Assembly (NCBI GenBank): GCA_029564115.1
Contig: JAKQQP010000031.1
Coordinates: 1-15,334 of the forward strand
Length of the DNA: 15,334 bases
Reading direction: 5' to 3'
Source: Candidatus Rifleibacteriota bacterium
GTDB lineage: Bacteria; Riflebacteria; Ozemobacteria; Ozemobacterales; Ozemobacteraceae
Shown in pieces: positions 1-5,728 of this stretch. The notes under the pieces were generated by a model, which worked only from the letters and a program-made list of their open reading frames with translations, ran no database searches and had not been told where the DNA came from. A program made the position numbers and the translations under genes. Positions within the stretch are counted from its first letter, which is position 1. Every line of letters begins with the position of its first letter.

Positions 1-57
1 GGTCTGAGTCATGTTGGTGGTTTTTGCGATTTCGCGCACGAGTTCGATCTTTTTCAC
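1..57 (-). CDS. HU/IHF-family DNA-binding protein, N-terminal fragment
   Basis: Only the first 19 codons are inside the window; the gene continues beyond base 1. The visible peptide reads (V/M)KKIELVREIAKTTNMTQT. This matches the start of HU/IHF histone-like proteins, where a short helix of the type KxELVxxIAxxT followed by a threonine or glycine turn opens the dimerisation domain. The start is a GTG at 55..57, chosen because an AGGAGG box (68..73 on the complementary strand) lies ten bases upstream. A sigma70-like promoter sits 48 bases further up. HU proteins bind and bend DNA in the nucleoid. The family call rests on the first helix alone, so HU, IHF-alpha and IHF-beta cannot be separated. 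Confidence 0.75.
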   Translation of the reverse strand, partial: MKKIELVREIAKTTNMTQT

Positions 58-104
58 TGAAGGGGATCCTCCTGGGAACTTGAATTAGGACTCAACACAA
101 GTAA

Positions 105-133
105 ATCGTACCAACTGTTTTCGGGTTTGTCAA
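105..133 (-). promoter_or_regulatory. sigma70-type promoter of the HU-like gene
   Basis: Reading the minus strand, a perfect -35 hexamer TTGACA (128..133) is followed after 17 bases by TACGAT (105..110), five of six matches to the -10 consensus. It lies downstream of the FecR gene stop and points into the HU-like gene, so that gene has its own promoter. Confidence 0.7.
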
Positions 134-150
134 TGCTTTGGTAAAAATTT

Positions 151-1467
151 TTATCTTTTTTTTGTCTGTACATCGCGAATGCGGTCTGCAAGTACTCTCT
201 GTTCAGTTTGCAGCTCAATAAGTTGCGCCTGCGCATTCGAAATTTTCCGCTGATGAGAGGGGGTTGTAATGTTCTGACGAATGAGGTCGGCAATTTCGAG
301 CTCTTTCTGGCGCAGCTGGCTCTGAACGCGCAAAAGCCGGTTTCTGACCAGCCAGTTTTCGCGGTCGAGTGACTCGTTGTCAGAAATGCTGAAAGATAAT
401 CTGGCACGCTGGCCCGATTCCTGACCGTGCAGGTCTTTTGCCATTTCTTCGCGGGCCTTGAAACTTCCGCCAATGACTGAATCGCGGTCGATCTTCTGCT
501 GGCGGAGCATTTCAAGAAAAGCGGCCCGCTGTCGTGCCAGCGACATGATTTCACCGTCTTGAAGCTGCGATGGCTCTATGCCTTTGATGACGTCGCCAGC
601 TGAGGGCAGCTGCAGATCGGACTGAATTTCGGGCCTTATTGGTGGCAGGCTTGCTTCTGAACCGGTGGAAGAGCCGCCAAGTGGGCCGACTGGTGGCGCT
701 TCAATACGCCCTGGTTGCACTTCGGGCATAACCGGTCGGTCTGGAACTGTCTGGGCCGAGCCAGGTGCCGGGGCTGCCGGTTGCAGTGCCGGTGGTATTC
801 TGCTGTCGTGCTGCAGCGGTCTGGCTTGCTCGAGAGCCGAGGGAGCAGCAGTGGCAAAGTTACGCGCTTCCCATTCACTGTTCAGAGATATTTCTATGGT
901 CTGGGCCTGAAACTTTTCGGGTTTGTCGGCCACCTTTGTTTTTTCTGAAAGGGTTGTGTGCATGCCCGGCTGCAGAACCAGCTGACGGTTGCGGCTGTCT
1001 TCCGCAGCTCTTACCGCCACAAGACCGGAAAATACTCTTACTTTGGTTTTTCCGTAACGGTCGACGTCAACGTCAAACGAGGTGCCGAGAACACTGCATG
1101 AGCCAAGTGGCGTCACTACCTTGAAAATGTCGCTGCTGCGCCTGACATTGAGCCAGACATTGCCGAGACGCTGATTTATGCCATAACGCATGATGGTGAT
1201 CATGGCGTTGTTTTTCATTCTGACGCTGCTGCCATCGGGAAACCGCAGTTCACCGCGGCCGTCGCCCTCGACATTGATCATGTCTCCGGGTTTGACTTCA
1301 ACCGGCTGTGCCTGCTGCAGCGAAAGCCAGGTCGAGCCTGAAGTTCTTGACAGCACCGCTCTTCCGGTCAGGGTGATGAAAAAGTATTTATCATGCTGGG
1401 CGTTGGCGGGTCCGGCACAAACCAGGCACAGCAGCACCGCGGCCAGAAAATTCATGAAATTGCGCAT
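151..1467 (-). CDS. secreted FecR-domain protein with C-terminal coiled coil
   Basis: A 438-residue protein. The N-terminus has a short charged start, a hydrophobic stretch (FLAAVLLCLVCAG) and an ANA-Q cleavage site near residue 23, so it is probably exported to the periplasm. Residues about 28 to 165 form a FecR-type domain: a beta-rich stretch with LSLQQAQPVEVKPGDMI, GRGELRFPDGSSVRM and VVTPLGSCSVLGTSFDV. Residues about 210 to 290 are rich in proline and low in complexity. The last 75 residues are predicted coiled coil (repeated LRQKELEIADL-type heptads). FecR domains outside iron signalling often occur in envelope proteins of unknown role; there is no TonB receptor or ECF sigma factor here, so I do not call it an iron sensor. 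The ATG at 1465..1467 is preferred over the adjacent GTG at 1470 because a GGAG box lies seven to eight bases upstream. Confidence 0.8.
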   Translation of the reverse strand: MRNFMNFLAAVLLCLVCAGPANAQHDKYFFITLTGRAVLSRTSGSTWLSLQQAQPVEVKPGDMINVEGDGRGELRFPDGSSVRMKNNAMITIMRYGINQRLGNVWLNVRRSSDIFKVVTPLGSCSVLGTSFDVDVDRYGKTKVRVFSGLVAVRAAEDSRNRQLVLQPGMHTTLSEKTKVADKPEKFQAQTIEISLNSEWEARNFATAAPSALEQARPLQHDSRIPPALQPAAPAPGSAQTVPDRPVMPEVQPGRIEAPPVGPLGGSSTGSEASLPPIRPEIQSDLQLPSAGDVIKGIEPSQLQDGEIMSLARQRAAFLEMLRQQKIDRDSVIGGSFKAREEMAKDLHGQESGQRARLSFSISDNESLDRENWLVRNRLLRVQSQLRQKELEIADLIRQNITTPSHQRKISNAQAQLIELQTEQRVLADRIRDVQTKKR

Positions 1468-1500
1468 CACTGTTTCTCCATGCAGTTTCGATTCTGAGTG

Positions 1501-1529
1501 ATTCTAAACTTTTTGCCGGCTAACCTCAA
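1501..1529 (-). promoter_or_regulatory. sigma70-type promoter of the FecR-domain gene
   Basis: On the minus strand TTGAGG (1524..1529) and TAGAAT (1501..1506) are separated by exactly 17 bases, 34 bases ahead of the ATG. This is a good match to a housekeeping promoter. Confidence 0.6.
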
Positions 1530-1632
1530 CCGAAAATCAGCGAAAACAGGGCGCTACTTTTGCCCTTTACTTTTAGCTGTTTGTAAGTACCTTCAGGTAA
1601 GCAGAGAATAAAAATTCAGGGAGGTGGCAATC

Positions 1633-1779
1633 ATGTTCGACAACATTTATGCTGTTCAGGTTGAATGCGCCTGTGGTGCTGTTTTTGAGCCCGTTGACGT
1701 GATAACCGACCAGTATGGCGAACACTGGGCAATCTGCCCTGAATGCAAGCGCAAGATCAGATTGCTCGCCAAAGACTGA
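1633..1779 (+). CDS. small zinc-ribbon protein, 48 residues
   Basis: The frame encodes 48 residues with CACG near residues 12 to 15 and CPEC at residues 35 to 38, a two-knuckle arrangement that suits a single zinc ion. The tail is basic (KRKIRLLAKD). It starts at an ATG preceded by GGGAGGTGG at good spacing and ends 47 bases before the tRNA. Function is unknown; such tiny zinc ribbons are often nucleic-acid-associated. It is divergent from the FecR gene, and the 165-base gap between them holds the FecR promoter. I regard it as real because of the strong ribosome binding site and paired cysteines, though its size keeps confidence moderate. Confidence 0.65.
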   Translation: MFDNIYAVQVECACGAVFEPVDVITDQYGEHWAICPECKRKIRLLAKD

Positions 1780-1785
1780 ATTTTG

Positions 1786-1815
1786 TTGCGCCGTATTCCG
1801 GCATTGTGATATGAT
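1786..1815 (+). promoter_or_regulatory. probable tRNA-Leu promoter
   Basis: TTGCGC (1786..1791) and TATGAT (1810..1815) are separated by 18 bases and lie 11 bases upstream of the tRNA 5' end. The -10 is strong and the -35 is moderate. Confidence 0.45.
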
Positions 1816-1826
1816 TGGGCTCACAG

Positions 1827-1911
1827 GCCGGAATGGCGGAATTGGCAGACGCACGGGACTCAAAATCCCGCGCCCCTTAAAGGCGTGTCGGTTCGACCCC
1901 GACTTCCGGCA
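1827..1911 (+). tRNA. tRNA-Leu, anticodon CAA
   Basis: The 85-base sequence folds as a class II tRNA. The acceptor stem GCCGGAA pairs with TTCCGGC, followed by discriminator A. The anticodon stem CGGGA/TCCCG encloses the loop CTCAAAA, giving anticodon CAA (reads UUG). A long variable arm and a GGTTCGACCCC T-arm follow. Only CC of the CCA tail is encoded before the sequence departs (ACCG). The 3' half is the likely attachment site of the integrase that begins 167 bp downstream. Confidence 0.95.
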
Positions 1912-1946
1912 CCGAGAATGAGTTTAAACAAGTGTAATAAACTCGC

Positions 1947-1975
1947 AAAAACCCGCTGATGAAGCGGGTTTTTTG
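1947..1975 (+). terminator. rho-independent terminator after the tRNA
   Basis: AAAACCCGC (1947..1955) pairs with GCGGGTTTT (1964..1972) around an 8-base loop and runs into a T tract. It lies between the tRNA and the integrase promoter and would end the tRNA transcript. Confidence 0.75.
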
Positions 1976-2014
1976 TTTGTCCGGACTTTGTAAAACAACA
2001 TGATATCGCGTTGC

Positions 2015-2077
2015 GTTACACCTGAAAATGGTGTAACTTTATAGTGTAACCAACAAATGTCCGAGAGGTGTTACACC
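2015..2077 (+). promoter_or_regulatory. integrase promoter overlapped by repeated GTGTAAC operator motifs
   Basis: Four related motifs occur in 63 bases: GTTACACC (2015..2022), its exact inverted copy GGTGTAAC (2030..2037), GTGTAAC (2044..2050), and the palindrome GGTGTTACACC (2067..2077) next to the start codon. A plausible promoter sits inside them: TTACAC (2016..2021), 18 bases, TATAGT (2040..2045). The motifs therefore cover the -35, spacer, -10 and ribosome binding region. This is the layout of an autorepressed gene, or of arm-type integrase sites beside the attachment site. Confidence 0.55.
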
Positions 2078-3304
2078 ATGTCGTTAAACCCAGCACAGGT
2101 TAAGAATCTCAAGCCGGAACCCGGCAGGAAAGTTACCCGCATCCATGACGGTTCAGGGTTATATCTGTATATCACCGACAAGGGCAGCAAACGTTGGAGA
2201 TTCAAGTATCTTTTCAAGGGCAAAAACCAGATGCTTTCCGTTGGCACCTACCCGGCTGTCAGTCTGGCAGAGGCCAGAGCAAAAACCCTTGAGATGGTTA
2301 CTCTACTGAAAAGTGGTATAAACCCTTCTGATAATCGCAAGGCACAAAAGGCATCTATAACAGAGGCCAGCGCCAACAGCTTTGAAGTTGTTGCCAGGGA
2401 ATGGCAGGCAGTTCAGAAACATGATGTGACAGAAAAGTCCAAATACCGCATCAATTACGGGCTTGAGAAATATGTTTTCCCCTTTATCGGCAAGCTGGCA
2501 GTGTCAGAGATTAAATCATCTCAGATTGTCGAGATTGCCCGGCGCATGGAAGCCAGCGGCCTGACCGAAACAGTTCACCGGGTCATTGGTTATTGCAGCA
2601 ACATTTTCATGTATGCCATTTCAGGCGAAAGGGCCGACTCAGATCCGACAGCGGCGGCAAAGAAGCAGTTGAAACCATTGCCAAAAGAGGCAAAGCACAT
2701 GGCAGCAATTACCTGCCCGGCAGAAGTAGGAAAGCTTCTCAACGCCGTCGATGGTTACACCGGCAGTTTTGTGGTCAGATCGGCTCTGATGCTTGCCCCG
2801 TTGGTTTTCGTTCGGCCAGGCGAGCTTAGAAAAGCCCGCTGGGCAGATATAGATTTTGAACGGGCAGAGTGGCGTTTTACCGCCAGCAAGACCAGGCAGC
2901 CTCATATTGTGCCGCTTTCCCGCCAGGCTGTCAGGATATTGAAAGACTTGCACCAAGCTACCGGTCGCGGTGAGTTTGTTTTCCCGAGTCCGACCAGTTC
3001 AAGCAGGGAGATGAGCGATAACGCGATACTGGCAGCTTTCCGGCGCATGGGTATCGCGAAAGAAGAGCATTGCGGGCATGGCTGGAGAGCGACAGCGAGA
3101 ACCTTGCTTGATGAAGAACTGAAATACCCGTTGCCGGTAATCGAAATGCAGTTGGCACACGGAGTCAAAGACGTCCACGGCAGGGCTTATAACAGAACGA
3201 CATTCATAAAAGATCGACACGAAATGATGCAGGCATGGGCCGATTACCTTGATCGGCTGAGAGCGGCGGCAGTAAACCCGGCACCTGCAAAGAAACGGCA
3301 TTAA
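2078..3304 (+). CDS. int: tyrosine recombinase, P4-type integrase
   Basis: A 408-residue site-specific recombinase that would catalyse integration and excision at the neighbouring tRNA-Leu. The N-terminal 85 residues form the arm-binding (DUF4102-type) domain (SLNPAQVKNLKP, HDGSGLYLYIT, KRWRFKYLFKGK). Residues about 95 to 190 are the core-binding helices, and residues about 210 to 385 the catalytic domain. All catalytic residues are visible: Arg246 (VRPGE), Lys271, His334 and Arg337 (HGWR), His361 (LAHG) and the nucleophile Tyr371 (AYNR). The length is normal for the family and the gene looks intact. The ATG at 2078 is preferred over an in-frame ATG at 2057 because GAGAGG lies nine bases ahead of it. 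It reads away from the tRNA and is followed 20 bases later by the ORF6N gene. Confidence 0.95.
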   Translation: MSLNPAQVKNLKPEPGRKVTRIHDGSGLYLYITDKGSKRWRFKYLFKGKNQMLSVGTYPAVSLAEARAKTLEMVTLLKSGINPSDNRKAQKASITEASANSFEVVAREWQAVQKHDVTEKSKYRINYGLEKYVFPFIGKLAVSEIKSSQIVEIARRMEASGLTETVHRVIGYCSNIFMYAISGERADSDPTAAAKKQLKPLPKEAKHMAAITCPAEVGKLLNAVDGYTGSFVVRSALMLAPLVFVRPGELRKARWADIDFERAEWRFTASKTRQPHIVPLSRQAVRILKDLHQATGRGEFVFPSPTSSSREMSDNAILAAFRRMGIAKEEHCGHGWRATARTLLDEELKYPLPVIEMQLAHGVKDVHGRAYNRTTFIKDRHEMMQAWADYLDRLRAAAVNPAPAKKRH

Positions 3305-3324
3305 GCCAGATGGTAATGTAACAA

Positions 3325-3885
3325 ATGACAAAACTAATGCAGATCAGTAATGAATACCTCGAGCAGAAGATTTACCAGGTCAGAGGCCAGAAAGTCATGC
3401 TTGATTCTGACCTGGCAGAACTTTACGGAGTCGAAACCAGAGTATTGAATCAGGCTGTTAAAAGAAACCTTGAGAGATTCCCGGCAAGTTTCATGTTTCA
3501 ACTTACCCTGTCAGAAGAGGCAAACTTGAAGTCACAATTTGTGATATCAAGACCGAAAACGCAGATCAGCAAAGAGAAACACGGCGGCAGAAGAAAGCCA
3601 GTCAACGTATTTACCGAACACGGTGTCCTGATGCTTGCCAATGTTCTGAAAAGCGAGCAGGCAATAGCAGTAAGCATTCAGATCATCGAGGCGTTTGTCA
3701 GACTTCGGAAGGTCAGCTTGAGCTATGCCGATATTGCGGCAAAGATCGAGGAAATAGAAACTCGTCTTGCCGGGCATGATGACCAGTTCAAAATTTTCCA
3801 CGAGATTATTCTGCCGTTGCTCGAAGCACCAGTTTCCCCAAAAAGAAAGATTGGTTTCGAGCCAGGCAAGGAAGATGTAGAATGA
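3325..3885 (+). CDS. ORF6N-domain protein
   Basis: A 186-residue protein. Residues about 8 to 95 carry the ORF6N domain common in phages and islands: an IYQVRGQKVMLDSDLAELYGVETRVLNQAVKRN core, then RFPASFMFQLT, and the TEHGVLMLANVL block around residue 93. Members are KilA-N-like DNA-associated proteins; some are phage antirepressors, but the role of most is unknown. The C-terminal 60 residues are helical and charged. The ribosome binding site is poor, and an alternative ATG at 3337 exists, so the exact start is unsure. It directly follows the integrase and may share its transcript. Confidence 0.85.
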   Translation: MTKLMQISNEYLEQKIYQVRGQKVMLDSDLAELYGVETRVLNQAVKRNLERFPASFMFQLTLSEEANLKSQFVISRPKTQISKEKHGGRRKPVNVFTEHGVLMLANVLKSEQAIAVSIQIIEAFVRLRKVSLSYADIAAKIEEIETRLAGHDDQFKIFHEIILPLLEAPVSPKRKIGFEPGKEDVE

Positions 3886-3944
3886 AATTGTGTGGTTGTT
3901 TAAATCGTTTGCATGCCGAAAATTCTATGACGGAGAGGGTTTAA

Positions 3945-4622
3945 ATGAAAAATGTCGATAGCTTATGGTCTGCAGTTTTCGCCAACCCTTCGAAGTGGAT
4001 TTCAAGTTTCGTTATCCCCCTTCTACACACTCCAGAAAAAGATTTATTGAACGATTTCAAGGCCCGGTTTATGGAGGCTTGGGAGAATATGTATCAGAGC
4101 CACATATTACGAAAATATGCTCGTCAAGGCATTGAAACAAGGCTTGATGCAGATCTGCATAACCATGAGGCCACTGAAAGAATCACAGAAATGCGCACCC
4201 TTCTGAAAGCCATGCTCGAAATACCTCTGTTCGGCAAAGCTAGTAACCAGATACCGGAGGATGCTCAGTTGATGATACCAAAGATTGAAGCAATACTAAG
4301 CGAACCGAGCCAAAGAAACGCAATGTGGCGTGATTACGGCAAAACTTATTACTTTGAATCTGAAGGGCAAGGGGATGGCTTGCTGAAAGAAACTCTCATT
4401 TACACGGTTCGAGCAGTTGCTGATGTATTTTATAGTCTTGTCGACGACATACGGATCGACGGTCCTGGCTTTGACAAGATCGGTCTCTGTCCGAACTGTC
4501 AGATAATTTTTGAAAAAAAGCGGAAAGATCAGGAATATTGTTCTGCAAGATGTCAGCAAACTACTGCTGTCAGGCGCTCCAGAGAGAAGCAGAAAAAAAA
4601 ATCTGTAATGGTATTGACTTAA
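3945..4622 (+). CDS. unknown protein with CGNR-like C-terminal zinc finger
   Basis: A 225-residue protein with a mostly helical N-terminal 175 residues that I do not recognise. A compact C-terminal finger has Cys182 and Cys185 (LCPNC), then Cys199 and Cys203 (YCSARC), followed by a basic TAVRRSREKQKKK tail. The pattern CxxC-13-CxxxC with a trailing RRxR resembles CGNR treble-clef fingers, although the CGNR tetrapeptide is replaced by CQQT. In that family the finger is thought to bind nucleic acid. The start has a clear GGAGAGGG box five to six bases upstream. It follows the ORF6N gene with a 59-base gap, and its last codons overlap the -35 box of the downstream promoter. A transcription-regulator role is an inference. 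Confidence 0.7.
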   Translation: MKNVDSLWSAVFANPSKWISSFVIPLLHTPEKDLLNDFKARFMEAWENMYQSHILRKYARQGIETRLDADLHNHEATERITEMRTLLKAMLEIPLFGKASNQIPEDAQLMIPKIEAILSEPSQRNAMWRDYGKTYYFESEGQGDGLLKETLIYTVRAVADVFYSLVDDIRIDGPGFDKIGLCPNCQIIFEKKRKDQEYCSARCQQTTAVRRSREKQKKKSVMVLT

Positions 4623-4642
4623 AAACCATTACAAACTATAAT
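4614..4642 (+). promoter_or_regulatory. near-consensus sigma70 promoter for the replication-operon leader
   Basis: TTGACT (4614..4619) and a perfect TATAAT (4637..4642) are separated by exactly 17 bases. The -35 overlaps the stop of the zinc-finger gene. This is the best plus-strand promoter in the window and should start a transcript near 4649 reading towards the AlpA-helicase operon. Confidence 0.75.
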
Positions 4643-4667
4643 AGCCCCGTGACTTGAACGGGGCTAT
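4641..4667 (+). promoter_or_regulatory. operator-like inverted repeat over the -10 and start site
   Basis: ATAGCCCCG (4641..4649) and CGGGGCTAT (4659..4667) are perfect 9-bp inverted arms separated by 9 bases. They overlap the end of the -10 box and the likely start point, the position of a repressor operator. As RNA only the right arm would be complete, so a DNA-level role fits better than a hairpin. Confidence 0.55.
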
Positions 4668-4736
4668 AAGATTTCGGATTAACCTGAAATAGAAAAGCCC
4701 CTGTGAACAAGAATCACAAGGGCTTTTTGTTTTTGG
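4649..4736 (+). ncRNA. candidate short leader RNA ending at an intrinsic terminator
   Basis: From the inferred start near 4649 to the T tract after the terminator hairpin, transcription would give an RNA of about 85 bases with no open frame. Its position, ahead of the alpA/replication operon in an integrase-bearing element, recalls the short immunity RNA of satellite P4. I saw no direct sequence similarity to it, so this is an inference from layout. Confidence 0.35.
4693..4736 (+). terminator. rho-independent terminator inside the leader
   Basis: AAAAGCCC (4693..4700) pairs with GGGCTTTT (4720..4727), extended by TGTGA/TCACA with one mismatch and a 7-base loop, then TTTTTGTTTTT. It would stop most transcripts from the strong upstream promoter before the AlpA gene unless antiterminated. 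Confidence 0.8.
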
Positions 4737-4772
4737 GTGTTCACCCGCAAACTGTGGCAGGTTAAGGGTAGC

Positions 4773-4846
4773 ACACCTCGGACAAAAAGCCAACAAGCCC
4801 GGCCTTTCAATTGCCCGGCTTACTTTTTGACGCGAGGTGTTTTTTT
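4773..4846 (+). promoter_or_regulatory. long hairpin sequestering the AlpA ribosome binding site, with a poly-T end
   Basis: ACACCTCG (4773..4780) is exactly complementary to CGAGGTGT (4833..4840). Next inward, CAAAAAG (4783..4789) pairs with CTTTTTG (4823..4829). An inner stem AAGCC/GGCTT (4795..4799 with 4817..4821) closes the top. The 3' arm contains GAGGTG, the only ribosome binding site for the ATG at 4847, and runs into seven Ts. The structure could act as terminator, translational switch or both. Confidence 0.55.
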
Positions 4847-5047
4847 ATGACCGATCAACCCGTATTTCTCAGAACCAAACAGGTTTTAAAGCTGCTGAAC
4901 ATAAGCAAAAGCCAATGGCAGAGGCTTGTAAGAAGTGGAGTAGCGCCGGCAGGAAAGAAGCTCAGCCCCCGTGTTTTCGTCTGGCAGGAATCCGACATCT
5001 TAGGGTTTATTGCAGATGCCGAGCAGGTTGGAGGTGCCACCGAATGA
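4847..5047 (+). CDS. AlpA-like helix-turn-helix regulator (first copy)
   Basis: A 66-residue protein with the AlpA/MerR-like winged-helix pattern: FLRTKQVLKLLNISKSQWQRLVRSG, a basic loop (PAGKKLSPRVFVW) and a QESDILGFI end helix. AlpA-type proteins are small DNA-binding regulators and excisionases of satellite phages and islands. The ATG at 4847 is chosen over upstream in-frame starts because the homologous region begins at PVFLRTKQVL and a GAGGTG box lies nine bases ahead. That box is buried in a hairpin. The stop overlaps the next start in ATGA, so translation of the two is probably coupled. Confidence 0.85.
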   Translation: MTDQPVFLRTKQVLKLLNISKSQWQRLVRSGVAPAGKKLSPRVFVWQESDILGFIADAEQVGGATE

Positions 5048-5238
5048 ACAGAACACAGGCACTGGATGAACTCGAAAGGCAGCTTGATTCTCTCAGAACC
5101 CTATCTGATCTTATTTCAACGAATTGCGGCAGCGATGGAACTCCTGCCTTGATTGCCGGGATCCTCAACTTGCTTCTGGATAACCTGGACATAATCCATA
5201 TCTGTTTACTTCAGAGTTCACAGGAGGTTGGGATATGA
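5044..5238 (+). CDS. small helical protein of unknown function
   Basis: A 64-residue protein that I do not recognise. The first half is an amphipathic helix with regular leucines (ALDELERQLDSLRTLSDLI) and the second a hydrophobic helix (IAGILNLLLDNLDIIHICLL), so it may oligomerise or bind a partner. It starts in an ATGA overlap with the first AlpA-like gene behind a GGAGGT box and ends in an ATGA overlap with the second. This places it firmly in the operon and supports that it is translated. Confidence 0.65.
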   Translation: MNRTQALDELERQLDSLRTLSDLISTNCGSDGTPALIAGILNLLLDNLDIIHICLLQSSQEVGI

Positions 5239-5447
5239 ACAATATACAGACGCTGAGACTGCCAGAAAACGGCTTATTAAGGTTAAAACAGGTTTTACAG
5301 TTTGTGCCGGTCAGCCGGTCTACCTTTCTGAAGGGTGCCGCCACGGGCCGATTTCCGAAACCAATCAAGAACGGTCGCTGTATTTTCTGGCGGGCCGAAG
5401 ATATACGGGCCCTTATAGAAACGATATGCGCGGGAGGTGATGAATAA
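5235..5447 (+). CDS. AlpA-like helix-turn-helix regulator (second copy)
   Basis: A 70-residue protein with the standard AlpA pattern: LLRLKQVLQFVPVSRSTFLKG, then ATGRFPKPIKNGRCIFWRAEDIRALIE. The GRFPxPIK and FWRAEDI segments are closer to typical AlpA proteins than those of the first copy, so the two probably bind different sites. One may act as excisionase and the other as operon regulator (inference). A strong AGGAGG box lies seven bases ahead of the ATG, which overlaps the previous stop. Confidence 0.9.
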   Translation: MNNIQTLRLPENGLLRLKQVLQFVPVSRSTFLKGAATGRFPKPIKNGRCIFWRAEDIRALIETICAGGDE

Positions 5448-5728
5448 TGAAAAGACGCAAGGCAATACTTTCAGCAGACCAAAAAAAAGATGTTACCTCG
5501 ATCACCGTGTACAGCACACTGGCACGCGACAACTATATTATGGTGCGAGTTTCTCTGTCGGTAGCGGTATGCAAAAACACCGAGCAGCAAACCAGAGTGA
5601 CGCGAGATATCAGAAGGTGGGTTGAGACAGACATTTTCTGGGAAAGCGCGGAGAAAGAAATAGAAGAAGCTGCAAAGCGCCTTAGAACCGGCGTGGCCCC
5701 AATCGTTATCGGGGGAGAGTATAACTGA
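5447..5728 (+). CDS. unknown protein, 93 residues
   Basis: I do not recognise this protein. It begins very basic (MKRRKAILSADQKKD), continues through a beta-rich middle (SITVYSTLARDNYIMVRVSLSVAV) and ends with a charged helix (ESAEKEIEEAAKRLRTG). It starts inside a TAATG overlap with the second AlpA-like gene, with GGAGGTGATG ahead, and its stop overlaps the helicase start as TGATG. The operon position suggests a regulatory or replication accessory role, but nothing in the sequence shows which. Confidence 0.65.
   Translation: MKRRKAILSADQKKDVTSITVYSTLARDNYIMVRVSLSVAVCKNTEQQTRVTRDIRRWVETDIFWESAEKEIEEAAKRLRTGVAPIVIGGEYN

Noticed and set aside
54..554. Overlapping minus-strand frame inside the FecR-domain gene
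   Set aside because: It lies in another frame of a gene with a signal peptide, domain motifs, ribosome binding site and promoter; its own composition is not protein-like.
665..1501. Several plus-strand frames opposite the FecR-domain gene
   Set aside because: They are antisense shadows with odd Cys/Arg/Trp-rich composition and no ribosome binding sites.
1900..1912. Second copy of the tRNA 3' end (attR) inside this window
   Set aside because: I looked for GGTTCGACCCC and TTCCGGCACC downstream and found none, so the right end of the element must lie beyond 15334 or be lost.
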